Assembly (NCBI GenBank): GCA_039619475.1
Contig: CM077115.1
Span: forward strand, 36,778,083-36,842,082
DNA: 64,000 bases
Direction: 5' to 3'
Origin: Icerya purchasi
Lineage: Eukaryota > Arthropoda > Insecta > Hemiptera > Monophlebidae
The notes under the pieces were generated by a model. The model was not told where the DNA came from and did not search any database. It was given only the letters and a program-made list of their open reading frames with translations. Position numbers and translations under genes: made by a program. Numbering within the stretch: position 1 is the first letter of the stretch; the number at the start of each line of letters is the position of its first letter. Of the stretch, positions 1-10,999 are shown piece after piece.

Positions 1-316
1 GTATTTTTCATTTTTCTGTATAATCTATTTCGTTTGTACGTGAAAATTGCTGAAAGTGTTAAAAACTAGAAAGATTTGCTCAGATTTCGTCGGAAAAATT
101 GCAAAAAAAAAAAAAAAAATAATGAATGAAGTAAAAAAAGTGATGCAAATAATGCGAGCAAACGTCGTACTTTAATTCAAAAAAAGAGGAGGAATGTAGG
201 ATGATAAACAAAGAATAAAAAGGATAGCGATGCTATGAACCTATCAATTGATTCGTCTCTCGCTGTAAATTACAAATTTCTGTTCGAGGATAGTCTTTAA
301 TTAATTTTCTTATAAC

Positions 317-625
317 GACGTGGGACCTAAATTTGTTAACATCCCGAATCATTTCTCTTCCCCCATTATTAATCTGATGTTAAATCGCACCGTTCGCCTC
401 TCTTCTCCCTCGTTCGAGGCTGCAAGAGTTGTTTCGCGTGGTTCTCCACAGAGATCCTGCCTTAGTCCTAGGCTCTTTTTAATATTCATACTATTTCTCT
501 GTCGCTTCTCTTTCTACGAATTCCTCTTTTTTTATTCTTTGCTGATGACATTCTTCTCTTTTCCTCGTCCCGCGATATTAACAACCAAAAAGTCACTTCG
601 TGTCTCTAGCTAACATACATTGGAA
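317..625 (+). pseudogene. LINE reverse transcriptase fragment, frameshifted
   Basis: One frame reads through RGSPQRSCLSPRLF, the usual 'RGxPQGSxLSPxLF' block before the catalytic motif of non-LTR reverse transcriptases. The catalytic FADDILLFSSSRD then appears in another frame (Phe codon at 538-540, the two Asp codons at 544-549), so a frameshift lies between about 490 and 538. Stops follow on both sides. It is a dead fragment of the RT palm domain only, with no endonuclease or 3' end visible. The clade cannot be fixed from so short a piece; a Jockey-superfamily element is my guess. Confidence 0.65.
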
Positions 626-1911
626 TATAATCTCTTTCTTCTTTGATTGTAATTATGATATTTAAGCGCACAATTTCAAGTTTAGAAATCAAACCGTTCG
701 TCTTAATTAAGTTGTTTTAAAATTTTATTTTTGTCGTTTCGTACGGAATTTTAACAAACAGGCGGAACACAAGATAATTTGAAAACTGGACAAAGAAAAT
801 ACAAATTGCAACGAGAATAGGTTTTTGCATTAAATGAGACGGTGATTTTAAATTAACTTATTACTTTACAGTCAAGTCTTTATAGTCATATTTAACGCCT
901 GCTTACGCATTTCTTATTCAAATTAATCGTCCTGATTTCGTTCAACACTACATTTTACTGCGTTTGACGTGCACTTAACGTTATGTGCGGAAGCCTTAGG
1001 AGTTGTTTTAGATGAATTTTCCATAAGGAGGGATGTTAACTTGATTTATATTAGTTTCGCGATTTTTACTATTTTTGCTCATTAAATAAACATGAAAACC
1101 AGGATACAGCGGTATATTGTTTCAAAAAAGAGTAGATTAAGAAATCGGCAAGATTCTGTACATAATTTTGTTAATTTCCATTAAGCGGTAACAACTCGGC
1201 TGTTACGATCAAAAGTTTAGTACGAGTAGCGTAATTGCTTATAATAACTTTATATACTACACGTGTATAAAAGTTACCAAGAAAATTTTTTTCGGAAGCA
1301 AAAAAGAGCGAATCATGTTTCCAAATTTTTCATATCGATTTATTGTGTTTTTTTTTTTGTTTTTTTTTTTGTTTTTTTTTTTTGTATTATTTCGTTTTTA
1401 TTTTATTATCTATAAAAAATAGAAAAAAGTTTAATGTTCGATAAAAACGTACGTATCGAGGTAATAATTTCACTATTTAAATAACTAAAATTTTATCGAT
1501 AATTTTTTTAAATTATTTTACGAAATACGTATATAATCGAATGTAAATAAATTCTTTTTTCCCTTAAAGAAAGTTTTGTAGAGAAACGATTATTTTAAAA
1601 ACAACAAACTTCAAATACTAAAGACTCGCAGTGTTTTAAGCTAGGTACCAATTGCGCACAGAGCATCTCGACCGTTGTATTCTACTCAAATCTTTATATA
1701 ACCAAAAAAAAAAAAAAAAAAAACGTTTCTTATGTACGAATTGAAAAGATGATATATTGTATATTTTTACCACACACTTTTGGTTACGAGTTTTAAATTT
1801 CGTATTAATGACGTTTTGAATTGTGCACTGTTGTAATATTTAGCAGTATCCTCCCATTAATTGTACTTGAAGCGAATAAAATTTTTTTTTTCGGTTGTCC
1901 CTAAATTACAG
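626..1911. other. Non-coding stretch upstream of first clear exon
   Basis: No supported coding sequence. The stretch is AT-rich, with three T-runs separated by single G at about 1349-1383. It ends in a good pyrimidine tract and a CAG acceptor just before 1912, so at least its right part is intron. Earlier exons of the left gene are either outside the window or not recognisable here. Confidence 0.5.
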
Positions 1912-4900
1912 ACAGGCTAGAAGAAGAATCAACGGCAAAATTAGCGGATGAAGAGCCGGCCGGAGAAGTTAAAGAAACTGTCCAAGGGAAGAAAAGTTCT
2001 AGAAAGAAAAAAAAGCATTCTTCGAAATCGTCTGCAGCGAACTCTTCAGTGCCATGTACGGATACAGATACTCAGAAAATAACTTCGAGTACGGAAGTTA
2101 CGATTGTAAATAATGACGAAATAAATGGGCAGACATTAAACGGGATAAAACAGAATAGCGACCACGAAATCCCGTTGAATACTGATAAAATCGTCGACGA
2201 TATTGGAACAGCGGAAGTTAAAGACTGCTTTTCGACCGCCGAAACAAATGGTGATGATATAAAAGATAATTACAATAAAATTATACCGGCAGAGGAAAAA
2301 AATGCTGTCGATGTAACCAGTGCGGTCGAAAACATTGTTAATACCGAAGAGAACGGTGTTGATATTACGGAACAAGTCAATAGCGAGGATAGTCATCAGC
2401 AGCCGGCGCTGTTAGGTGTTAATAGCAATGTACCGATAGACGAAAAGACTACAGTATTGGTTGATTCTAATTTACCGGATCTGGTTGAAAGTAACAAAAC
2501 GCCGAGCGATACTAACAAGAAAGAAACGTCATCAACGGCAAAATCAGTTGACACGAATTTATCGGATTTGGTTGAAAATAACAAAACTCCGAGCGATACT
2601 AACGAGAAAGAAGCGTTATCAGTAATAAAATCGGTCGTCTCGGATTCACCGGATTTATCGGATTCGGCTGAAAATAACAAAACTCCGAGCGATACTAACG
2701 AGAAAGAAGCGTTATCAGTAATAAAATCGGTCGTCTCGGATTCACCGGATTTATCGGATTCGGCTGAAAATAACAAAACTCCGAGCGATACTAACGAGAA
2801 AGAAGCCTTATCAGTAATAAAATCAGTCGTCTCGGATTTATCGGATTCGGCTGAAAATAACAAAACTCCGAGCGATACTAACGAGAAAGAAGCGTTATCA
2901 GTAATAAAATCGGTCGTCTCGGATTTATCGGATTCGGCTGAAAATAAATCGCCGAGTGATACTAACGAGAAAGAAGCCTTATCAGTAATAAAATCAGTCG
3001 TCTCGGATTTATCGGATCCGGCTGAAAGTAACAAATCGCCAAGTAATACTAACGAGAAAGAAGCGTTATCAGTAATAACATCGACTGACTCGATTTTATC
3101 GGATCTGGTTGAAAATAAGTTGTCGGTTGGTCGCAGCAGCGAAAAGGAGGCATTGTCAATAAACAAGAATGAAAACGTTGAAGATCGAAACAAACCCGTT
3201 TCTACCGGAGTGCATAAAAGAAAGGTAATATTAAAGTTTATTTTCTTATTTGCAAATTTTGGGTGTCATTTGAGTCCGATTTTTAAAAAAATTCCGCGAT
3301 ACCGAAGTGCTTGGTGCGGGCGTATTAAGGTCGCGAAAATGTTGTTAAAAATTACATTTCACCTTTCTCGAGGAAGAATATTTTAGAAAATCTTAAATTG
3401 TTTCTAGTGTTAAACGTACATATTTTCAGTCTTGCGTGTAAATAAAATTATAAATTAAAACTCAAATATTTTTTTAACGATGGAAAATCAGGTAAGTGTT
3501 GTTATTGAAACACAGTTTTAGAGTGCTTCATAAGTATCCGTTACATGTGTGTATTGGTAGCGTAAGAAATAATCTGAATTTAATGCTCTCTGTTTGTGTT
3601 GATAGATTGCCATGTAGTGCTATCAGTGATACATATCAGCCAAAATCTATTAAGGCGACTGAAAATGAACTAGAAACCGACTATTGCGTAGATAATAAAA
3701 ATACGGTGTATGAGAAAATGATTTTTTTTTTTTTTCATTTTCGATCTTTCGATTCGAGTACGTATCATTCACTCGGTTTTTACGAAGTGGTTACTTTCTG
3801 AAAAGCCGGCAAGAGTCAGGACGGATTTATTGAATATCACGGAATTTGAAGAAAATGCAGAAACACCTCTACGTGTTGTGTAGAACTTGAAAATATTAAA
3901 AATTATTATAAAACTTCAGTGTACGCATATTTACTCTGTTGTTGTTGTTGTTATATACTTGATAAAAAATCCCATCGAATTTTTCTAGTAATCGAAAAAA
4001 CAGACGATTAAGGATAGTAATGAATGTTTTTTAACGGGAAGTAAAAATTATATTAAGTGATTTGAAATTTTATTATGGACATTAAACTGTACTGAAATAT
4101 GATAAAAAATATATTACGAAATGTTAGGGAATTATACGCAGGTTTTTCCAAGGTTAATATAATTTTGTATCCTATATAAAGTTCTATTGTATTCTCGAAT
4201 GATAATCATTTTTCAACTAGTTATGTTTCGTTGTAACTGTCGATTATTATTTGATTATTCTTATTTGAATACAGTAATTTTTGTTTCCGCCCGGGGTTTC
4301 TTTAAAGATTTTAATCTTGAACTGTTAACGTACACGCGAGAAGATTCGATACATGAAAATTTAAATTTCATTACTCTGCACTCTATATATTTGAGACCGG
4401 AGAAGCGTGGGAAAATTGTAAAAGTTAGAAAAATTTCGAGAGACTGAGGAATTCCTAGGAGAGAAGTGAATTTATTATAATCTAATAAAGTGAGCTACTT
4501 GGCGATGAGAGTAGAACATAAGATAGAGAATAAAAAATTCGGGTCCTGCAGCGAATAATTATTTAACCTTTTGCACTAGGTCAGCATATACGGAGGTATT
4601 TTGACTGATTCTAAAACATACTCGTTAGCTACATCTTGAATCAAACCATTTGCACCTAGACAGTCTTTTACTTTTTGAAAATATACATATATATATGTAT
4701 ATATTATAAAGCTGCCAGGTAAGAAAGCAGTTAAAAATTTCGTCGATCATTCTGTATGTGTATAGCAGCTAAAGTTAATTAATCTTTTTTAATTGACTTA
4801 TTTTCCTCATTAGAATATGGAGAAAGCGCGAAATCTAGAAATTATAAAATTTTAAGGCCTGAATTTTTTTTGAAAAACTGCGATACAAAAGATTATGAAA

Positions 4901-7145
4901 AAATTTACAGCCCATTCTGTAGTAGCTGGAGGGTTGATTTCTTTACTTTTTTTTTTTATAATCGACGTTTTTTGCCATTGCAATATAGGAATAGCACAGA
5001 ACCTGGAAAAGATTTTAAATTTAAAAGGCAAAAAATTTAAATTAAAAGTAGGCTAAAAGTGACTTACAATATTATCATCTAGATCTAGGAAACGAATTTT
5101 TGAAATATTGTCTATGTTAGTTACCGTTGAAATCTAAATTTTAAAGAGCGTTAAATTTTAATTCCGCCGCATACATCGCCCTGCTAGCGATTTTAATATT
5201 TAAGATGTTTTAATCCGAATCTCGTTTTTTCTACGCCTTTTTTAAAAGAATGGTGTTCTTTTATTTTCATAAAATAATTAAAAATGCAAATGGTTAAGCC
5301 TCGACGCGACCAACGAATCCAGCTTCCTTATATTGTATGTATATATGTGACCAGCTCGGAAGAAACCCGGCTTATGGTTAAAACGCAATATGCGAGAAAA
5401 ATGCGTTTGAGCTGTTACGTTGTTTTTTGCTTCTGTACAGTGTTATTACCGCTAGTATAGGAGTTATCCGGGATTTGAAAGCGTGATGAATCACGTGAAA
5501 ATGACGTGGTCACGGAGGAAGATGTCATAGTGGCAGTAGAGGGAGTGGACGTCGAGGTTGAGGTCTCTCTTAAAGTGATTACCATAACTAAGAATGAAGC
5601 AATTTTTCGATTTCCCATTCATTTCATTTCTTGACGTGTACTTTAAGTAAGTTTTCATGTAATCTCCTATTCATTTTTCGATCTATTTTTGTCTTCTTTT
5701 TTGTATAGGTTATTGGCAGTATGTCTTATTTGTGTGAAGCTTAAAATTGTAAATAAGAATCAAATAATTTTTCAGGTACTTTTCCATTAATTTTCTCATA
5801 TGTATTTTTTGTAAATCGTGCTGGAATTTTTTGTAAGAGTTGTTAGCAGTAGACATCTTTATTATTGTGCAGTTTGGACGTTTTTAATTAAGAATTAGAT
5901 AATTTTTCATGTAATTTTTGTCAATTTCTTTTCATATATTCTTCAGATATTTCATAATTCGTGTATTTTTGTAATAAATATTGGTAGTAGTATGTATCAT
6001 TCTTTTTAAAAAAGATATGAAATATTTTTCGTTCCAGCAGCACCGTGTCACAAAAAACAATTCATTATGAGGGAAAAGGGGGGTTCAAAAAACTCTTGAA
6101 CGTGTAATCTGTTAATTATTGAAAAAGAGCGAATTTTCAACTATTTTTCATACGACACAGGGGTGAAGAAAAATGGCTATATTATCGTCGCTTATAATTA
6201 TTACATATTTTCAATTTCTACCAACGGCACGTCATAAAGGAAGGTTTGAAGACATGGAAACCGTCGACATCCGAAAATTGATTTTTTCCGGCTTAATAAG
6301 CCGGTCGGGGCCGGTCACATATGTTTAACCGTACGAAGATCCCCTTTTTTCAATAGCGTGGATAATTTCACTTCTTCAGTGCTGTTACGCAGACGATAAA
6401 AACGATATCTTTTTTTCTTGGCCAGGGATTTTTTTACAAGTTCTCATTTTATTCCTCCCATTTAAGACACTTTTATTGTTGCACAGTGTGTCGTCTACGT
6501 GAGACACATAGAAAACTAAACTTGAATGTTAGAAGAACGCGTCTAATGTTACGCCATTAAATTTTTTGTGTTTTGCTCAAAAAAACGCTGACTGGAACCT
6601 ACAGTGAACTTAAAAAACCGCTGCGATTAAACATACTTTTGATGGGTAGAAACGGACAGAGAGCTGTGAGTTGCTGACAAAGCCATGCACTTTGATTATC
6701 GCGGTACGGTGTACACTGACCCGGTTTGCGAAAGGTCGTACAATCACTGCGGCATGCTGTATCGATGTCTTGAAGCAGCTGATAGCGCAAAGATAAACTT
6801 CGTCATGATCATGCATGAGCGCATAAAAACATCCAGATAGTACTGCACCCACCATATAGCCTAAATCTGGTCTCGAACGAATTTTTTTTATACCCTCTGG
6901 CCCAAACCCCCATCAAAAGGACCTCGTTTTTCAAATTCCTCTACGATTGTAAAAGATTTTGAGGGAGTTTTAATGCAGTCGTCAAAGAATGACCTACAGA
7001 AAGCCTTCAGAGAATGGCAGAAACAATGACGATAGGTGCATTTTACTACTTGGAGGGGATTCTGTTGAAATGTAACCTAGAATAAAAAATAAATATTTTT
7101 TCGAAGCAAGTGACAGTCTTTATTGAATGCTGCCCTCTTTCTTAC

Positions 7146-7182
<37 letters not shown>

Positions 7183-7558
7183 TAAATTATTCCGGTCATT
7201 ATCAGTAAGTACTATCGTAAATACCGCAATGCTACGGTTGTAGTTTCATTAGTAATAAACATTTTTATCTTTGCGTTTTGTGAAATGTACAGTTTAAAAA
7301 TAAAATTAATAAACATCTTTAATCGGTACACGCTTTAAAAATGAAGTACTATAGTATAGTTCGAGTTAATAATTAGAACGTTATCATGCACTTTGTTATA
7401 GTCATTTTTAATATTTGTTTCGAAGCTGTTTACCTATTTACCTGTATAGAAGGGAGCGTGAGTCCTGTGGTTGTCTTTAGATTAGCCGATTAATATATGT
7501 TTAAATTATTGTCGTTTAACTTTCAATTTTTCATTTTCAGGATAAGAAAAAGAAATGA
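1912..7558 (+). CDS. 3' part of an unrecognised Lys/Ser-rich repeat protein
   Basis: Exons 1912-3224 and 7541-7558 (stop TGA 7556-7558); the 5' part is missing. I do not recognise the family. The first exon opens after a TTACAG acceptor with two bases completing a codon. It encodes an acidic start, a basic patch (SSRKKKKHSSK, about 1992-2030), an acidic Asn/Asp/Thr-rich region, then seven tandem units of 28-32 residues built on 'NNKTPSDTNEKEALSVIKS' and a degenerate eighth. It ends HKRK at a GTAATA donor in phase 0. The last exon, after TTTTCAG, adds only DKKKK and stop, giving a KRKDKKKK tail, and an AATAAA follows 160 bases later. If that splice is not used, the frame runs on to a stop at 3384-3386. 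No membrane segment or enzyme motif is visible; it looks disordered. Another unseen exon in the 4.3-kb intron is possible. Confidence 0.6.
2488..3117 (+). repeat. Coding tandem repeat, seven units of 84-96 bp
   Basis: Seven consecutive in-frame units inside the left gene. Two are 32 residues (with an extra SPD near the end), four are 29 residues and one is 28. The third to fifth units are almost identical at DNA level, apart from the indel and a few synonymous changes, which points to recent unequal exchange or slippage. Each unit keeps TPSDTN/SPSDTN, EKEALSV and LSD, so Ser/Thr-Pro sites recur at regular spacing. Confidence 0.9.
3387..6690. other. Intron of left gene, no supported gene
   Basis: AT-rich sequence without a convincing exon. 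A short open stretch at about 5485-5630 encodes an acidic Val/Glu-rich peptide, but a stop codon lies directly upstream and no good acceptor is visible, so I do not call it. Confidence 0.4.
6691..7110 (+). pseudogene. Mariner-type transposase fossil, 3' half
   Basis: Translated pieces in several frames match the second half of mariner transposases in order: FDYRGTVYTDPV (equivalent to FDIRGVVHYEYV of the better copy at 50.5 kb), a broken SPDLAP-like stretch, then KNDLQKAFREWQKQ and a corrupted GGDSVE near the end. Multiple frameshifts and stops make it long dead. The conserved HHDNAP block is not readable. No terminal repeat was found at either side, so the limits are approximate. It differs in sequence from the other mariner copies here. 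Confidence 0.6.
7144..7179. repeat. (TA)n microsatellite
   Basis: About 35 bases of nearly pure TA/AT repeat, next to the mariner fossil. Confidence 0.95.
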
Positions 7559-7718
7559 AAGTGTAAATAATACCTTGTGCAACGGCCAGTGCTAATATGG
7601 ACTTTTCATTAGAAAACGAAGATGCCCTGTGAAAAGAACCGCACGTTATCGATGTTTTTATTTAAGAGGAAAGGTTTTCCTGTTGTTTTCTTTTGTACAC
7701 ACTTTTCTACACTACCCA

Positions 7719-7724
7719 AATAAA
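7719..7724 (+). terminator. Poly(A) signal AATAAA of left gene
   Basis: Canonical AATAAA 161 bases after the TGA at 7556-7558, followed by T-rich sequence at about 7750-7770 that could serve as the downstream element. Confidence 0.6.
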
Positions 7725-9010
7725 TTAAGATTTATAAAGTAACTAATTTCTATTTTTTTTTTTTTTTTTATTTATTTTATCACGCCCCGATTGGCGGAAA
7801 TTTCATAATTGTAGAAATTAATCTTTACACGAACGTACGGCTAAGTGGTTGTAGGTTGTCGTAGAATCGCCATTGGGACGTATACGTGTTTAGTTTGATT
7901 TTTACGACGCAGTTTTTGTTGTTTTTTTTTGTTAACAAACGTTATAGTTGCAATAAAAAAGTCATGATGAGTCTGACACAAGCAGCTTGTTGTAGGAAAA
8001 AAATAATAGCCTTTATTTTTACTTTTGTCCTGCTTTTTAACGTATGAAACCTAAAATTCAAAGAAAATTTTAATTGGTATTTTTGAATTTTGTATTTTGA
8101 TTTTAACTTTTTCGAAAATTTAAGAAAATTAAAAACTTTAAAAACAGCGGAACAAAGAAAAAGTAACCCCATATGAAGTGAAGTGGAAGACTATAGCGAC
8201 TGCATCAAAAATATATTGCATTAACATTTAATATGAACTTTAAAATGTTACATCGATAGCTTTTCATATTTATGGCGATGAATTTTAAAAAGTGATGAAT
8301 ACGACGATGAGCTAGTTCTCAGGAAACACGTGTTGCATTTTCTAAATTCGAGTTAAATGTTAATACATTTCTGTTGTAGTCGGAGTTGTTCCACTTTGAA
8401 TTACGAATAGAAATGTTTTATAAAAATAAGTAACTTTATTCTTTGAAAAAACATTAAATAATTTTTTTTTTTTTTTGACATTATAAACGTCTAGCAGGTG
8501 TTGTGATAGAAGTGTTCACGGGAGTTGGATTTTATAGAATAAACCTATTGCGTAATATCTGTGATGCGGATAATAGTTAATAATGGTCCATGTTGTAAAG
8601 AATATTAGTAATTTATAACATTACAATCGTATTAGACTTAATCTTTGAATGCGCGATTAGTTGAACATTACTGTTTCTATTTGGCCATATTTAAATAAAT
8701 ATTGATAGTATAATAAATGCATATTATGAAACACGTTTTTTTCTCTACTATTATTGTTATTATTAATGGCTCTGCGTTACTTTTTTGGCCTGTGCATCGG
8801 CCGTAATTACATCGTTTATAATTTAATTTTTACCGTTTTTAATGAATTAATATTCTTTATTCCGGATGTTGGACTACAAAAAATTTCTGATGCAGCAGCA
8901 ATCGGTGCACGGACTGGCGTTGTGTACACTTCTCTGTGGTGAAGCTTTTTATGCTTGTCGCATTTCCACCTTAATGCGCACATCTAATTTTTGAAGTGCA
9001 GCCATGTTAA
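7725..9010. other. Intergenic, no supported gene
   Basis: AT-rich with several T-runs. Short open frames occur on both strands (for example 7942-8172 minus, 8754-8942 plus), but they show no recognisable domain, no splice logic and AT-driven composition (Phe/Ile/Lys). Confidence 0.4.
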
Positions 9011-9095
9011 GTAAAGTAAAGTATGCCCCATACCCTTGATAAGATATCATGGTTTGTAAAGTTAAGGTTCACAATGTACAAAGGCCAACGGCACT
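9011..9095 (+). repeat. 85-bp dispersed motif, copy A
   Basis: Begins GTAAAGTAAAGTATGCCCCA and ends CCAACGGCACT. Copy B at 56730-56814 has the same length and orientation with roughly 10 differences and no indel. A third, more diverged copy lies inverted at about 20039-20112. The conserved core is TTAAGGTTCACAATGTACAA. No tRNA-like boxes or coding frame are visible. It may be the conserved end of a SINE or LINE family. Confidence 0.75.
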
Positions 9096-9717
9096 GCCTG
9101 AAATACTGTAAGTCAGACGGAGTCGCGTACCTATCACTGTTACCGTGTCACTATATATTTATGTTATGATTATTTTGTGCCGAAACAAGACAATTCATCG
9201 CCGACACTACACGGTATTCCTTAATCCTCCGTTATATGGTCATTTTTCGCGCGTTTTGGAAAACGAAGGAATTAAAAATTTCGAAGTAGATATCGAAACA
9301 GTTGCATTTCTTTTTACAATACTTTCTGTACGGATTTTTTTCATGCTCTATCATCAAACAATGTTACGTATTCTTATCGAAATGTTATTAGATGCGCGCA
9401 TCGGACCTAAATGTTTTTTAAAAAATTCGGTATATTCTCACATAAATTTGTTTCATTTATTTTAATTTTCTGTTTTTTTCAAAGCTTTGTTTCATTCGAA
9501 CATTGTTCTAAAATGCAATATAATTTTCAATTTTTGTTTTAACGTTTTTGTAAATTATTTTTTTATCAGTAAAAAAATCCCATTCTTTTTTTAATTAATT
9601 CGTCCATATCTGCATTAAAAATTATTTAAATCTATTAAGTATTTGAAACTTTCACGGTTATCGTTATTCATCGTAAATAATTTTTGGACACAACTGTGTT
9701 AAAGAAATACATTTACT

Positions 9718-10106
9718 TGACGTTTCGGAAGAATTACACAGCCAACCATCATCAGAAACAACTACACTACAGAACTAATAAACACGGTCTCATATATAAA
9801 AGATAGAAACAAATTCTTACAGTAAGCAACTCGCTGTTAAATGAGGAAATCAAAAAAAAAATTAAAAAGTAAGATAAGAGCTGATTAGAATTATTAAAAA
9901 AGACCCGAATGAAAGAGCACATAGCCAATTGTAGGCGGGTTGATAAATCAGCATTAGCGGAACATCAGGTGAAAACCAATCGTGCGATTAGGTTTGACGA
10001 TGTACTTTGGCCTAGGACATTCAAATTAATAAGAGGCTCGTCAGGGAAGCTATCGAAGTTCCGGTTAGCGGTATATTGTGATGTACGATCGATCTTACAA
10101 TCGTAA
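9718..10106 (+). mobile_element. Penelope-like element fragment (GIY-YIG endonuclease part)
   Basis: The frame from 9909 reads KEHIANCRRVDKSALAEH...FDDVL, which resembles the middle of the GIY-YIG endonuclease of Penelope-like retroelements (an 'R-x-KEHI...KSAxAEH' helix followed by a FDD-type strand). After a frameshift near 10010 another frame gives KRLVREAIEV, matching the 'RxxREAIEI' helix with the catalytic Glu region. Upstream, at 9718-9765, the complementary strand carries CTGATGA, a short spacer and GAAACGT, the conserved strings of a hammerhead-ribozyme core, which Penelope terminal repeats are known to carry. The fragment is dead and lacks the reverse transcriptase. Confidence 0.5.
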
Positions 10107-10489
10107 CGATGTCGTTGATTAATATTTAATACGTTTAAACGAAATGATCATAAAATAGTAGATTTAACCGTAAAATCTTAGTTACGGAAATATGCTAACC
10201 TGTGTACACTTTGTTGAAAGTGTACTGTTTGTAATTACTTATAAAATTATACATACTTACCACTTTGTTAACGACTTTCTTTTTTATATGCACGTATGTA
10301 TGCGCGTGTGTGTATTCACGTGTGTTGGTTTAAATTAAAATATTTTAAAGAAATTGTTCTGTATAATCCTAATTATTAAAAAAAAAAAAAAAACAGTTAT
10401 TTATTCAAAAATCCTTTAATGTAAATTATTCCGAATATTGCGAATATTTTATTTTTTAATATCTCTGGCTATTCGTTTTCAATTTAAAC

Positions 10490-10985
10490 ACTTTTTTACT
10501 TTCTTGTACGAAGTAAAAGGAAGTATTTTAATCACGAAAAATGTTTAATTAAATATTTCGACCATCTCTCATTACTTCCTTACACGGAGAAAAGAAGTAT
10601 TGTATTTGTGGAGTAGTTTGAATCTCACGTTTCAACAAAAATATAAATTTTAACCATCCTTGGATCCATTTGAAGTGTCGTTTTTTCGTGACGTCTGTAC
10701 GTATGTATGTGTTTATCACGCAGAACTCAAAAACGGGTGGTCGTAGAAGGTTGAAATTTTGTAGATAGGACCATCTCGGGGTATTTAGCTGTGCATCTCC
10801 CTTTTTGGTTGGAATTGGTTGAGCGGACGGGGTACTTCCTCTATAAGGCTGCAGCTGTACCGGTTTGTCGGGCATATACCTTATATATTTTATGATTTAC
10901 TCTTTAAAATAATTGTTTATTTTTAATGTTTGTGACTTCAGAGCTTGCTCCCCTTTACACACCCGTGCAAAGAAGTATTGTGCTT
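10490..10985. repeat. Possible high-copy interspersed repeat
   Basis: Contains CTTGTACGAAGTAAAAGGAA, then GTGACGTCTGTACGTATGTA, AACTCAAAAACG and a GTTGAAATTTTG block in an order I associate from memory with a very abundant repeat in hemipteran genomes. A similar AAGAAGTATTGT string occurs at about 10583 and 10970. The minus-strand open frame at 10549-10875 is probably an accident of this repeat, not a gene. The ends are not defined. Confidence 0.35.
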
Positions 10986-10999
10986 GGCCACAATAGATA

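Noticed and set aside
5415..5640. Open frames on both strands (Ser/Thr-rich minus, acidic Val/Glu-rich plus)
   Set aside because: Stop codons sit directly upstream of the plus frame, no good acceptor is present, and the minus frame is low-complexity. Not enough for an exon.
9145..9465. 106-codon open frame on the plus strand
   Set aside because: Phe/Ile/Leu-rich, no domain, no splice or promoter context; typical AT-rich chance frame.
10549..10875. 108-codon minus-strand frame
   Set aside because: Falls inside a segment that looks like a high-copy repeat; the peptide has no recognisable domain.
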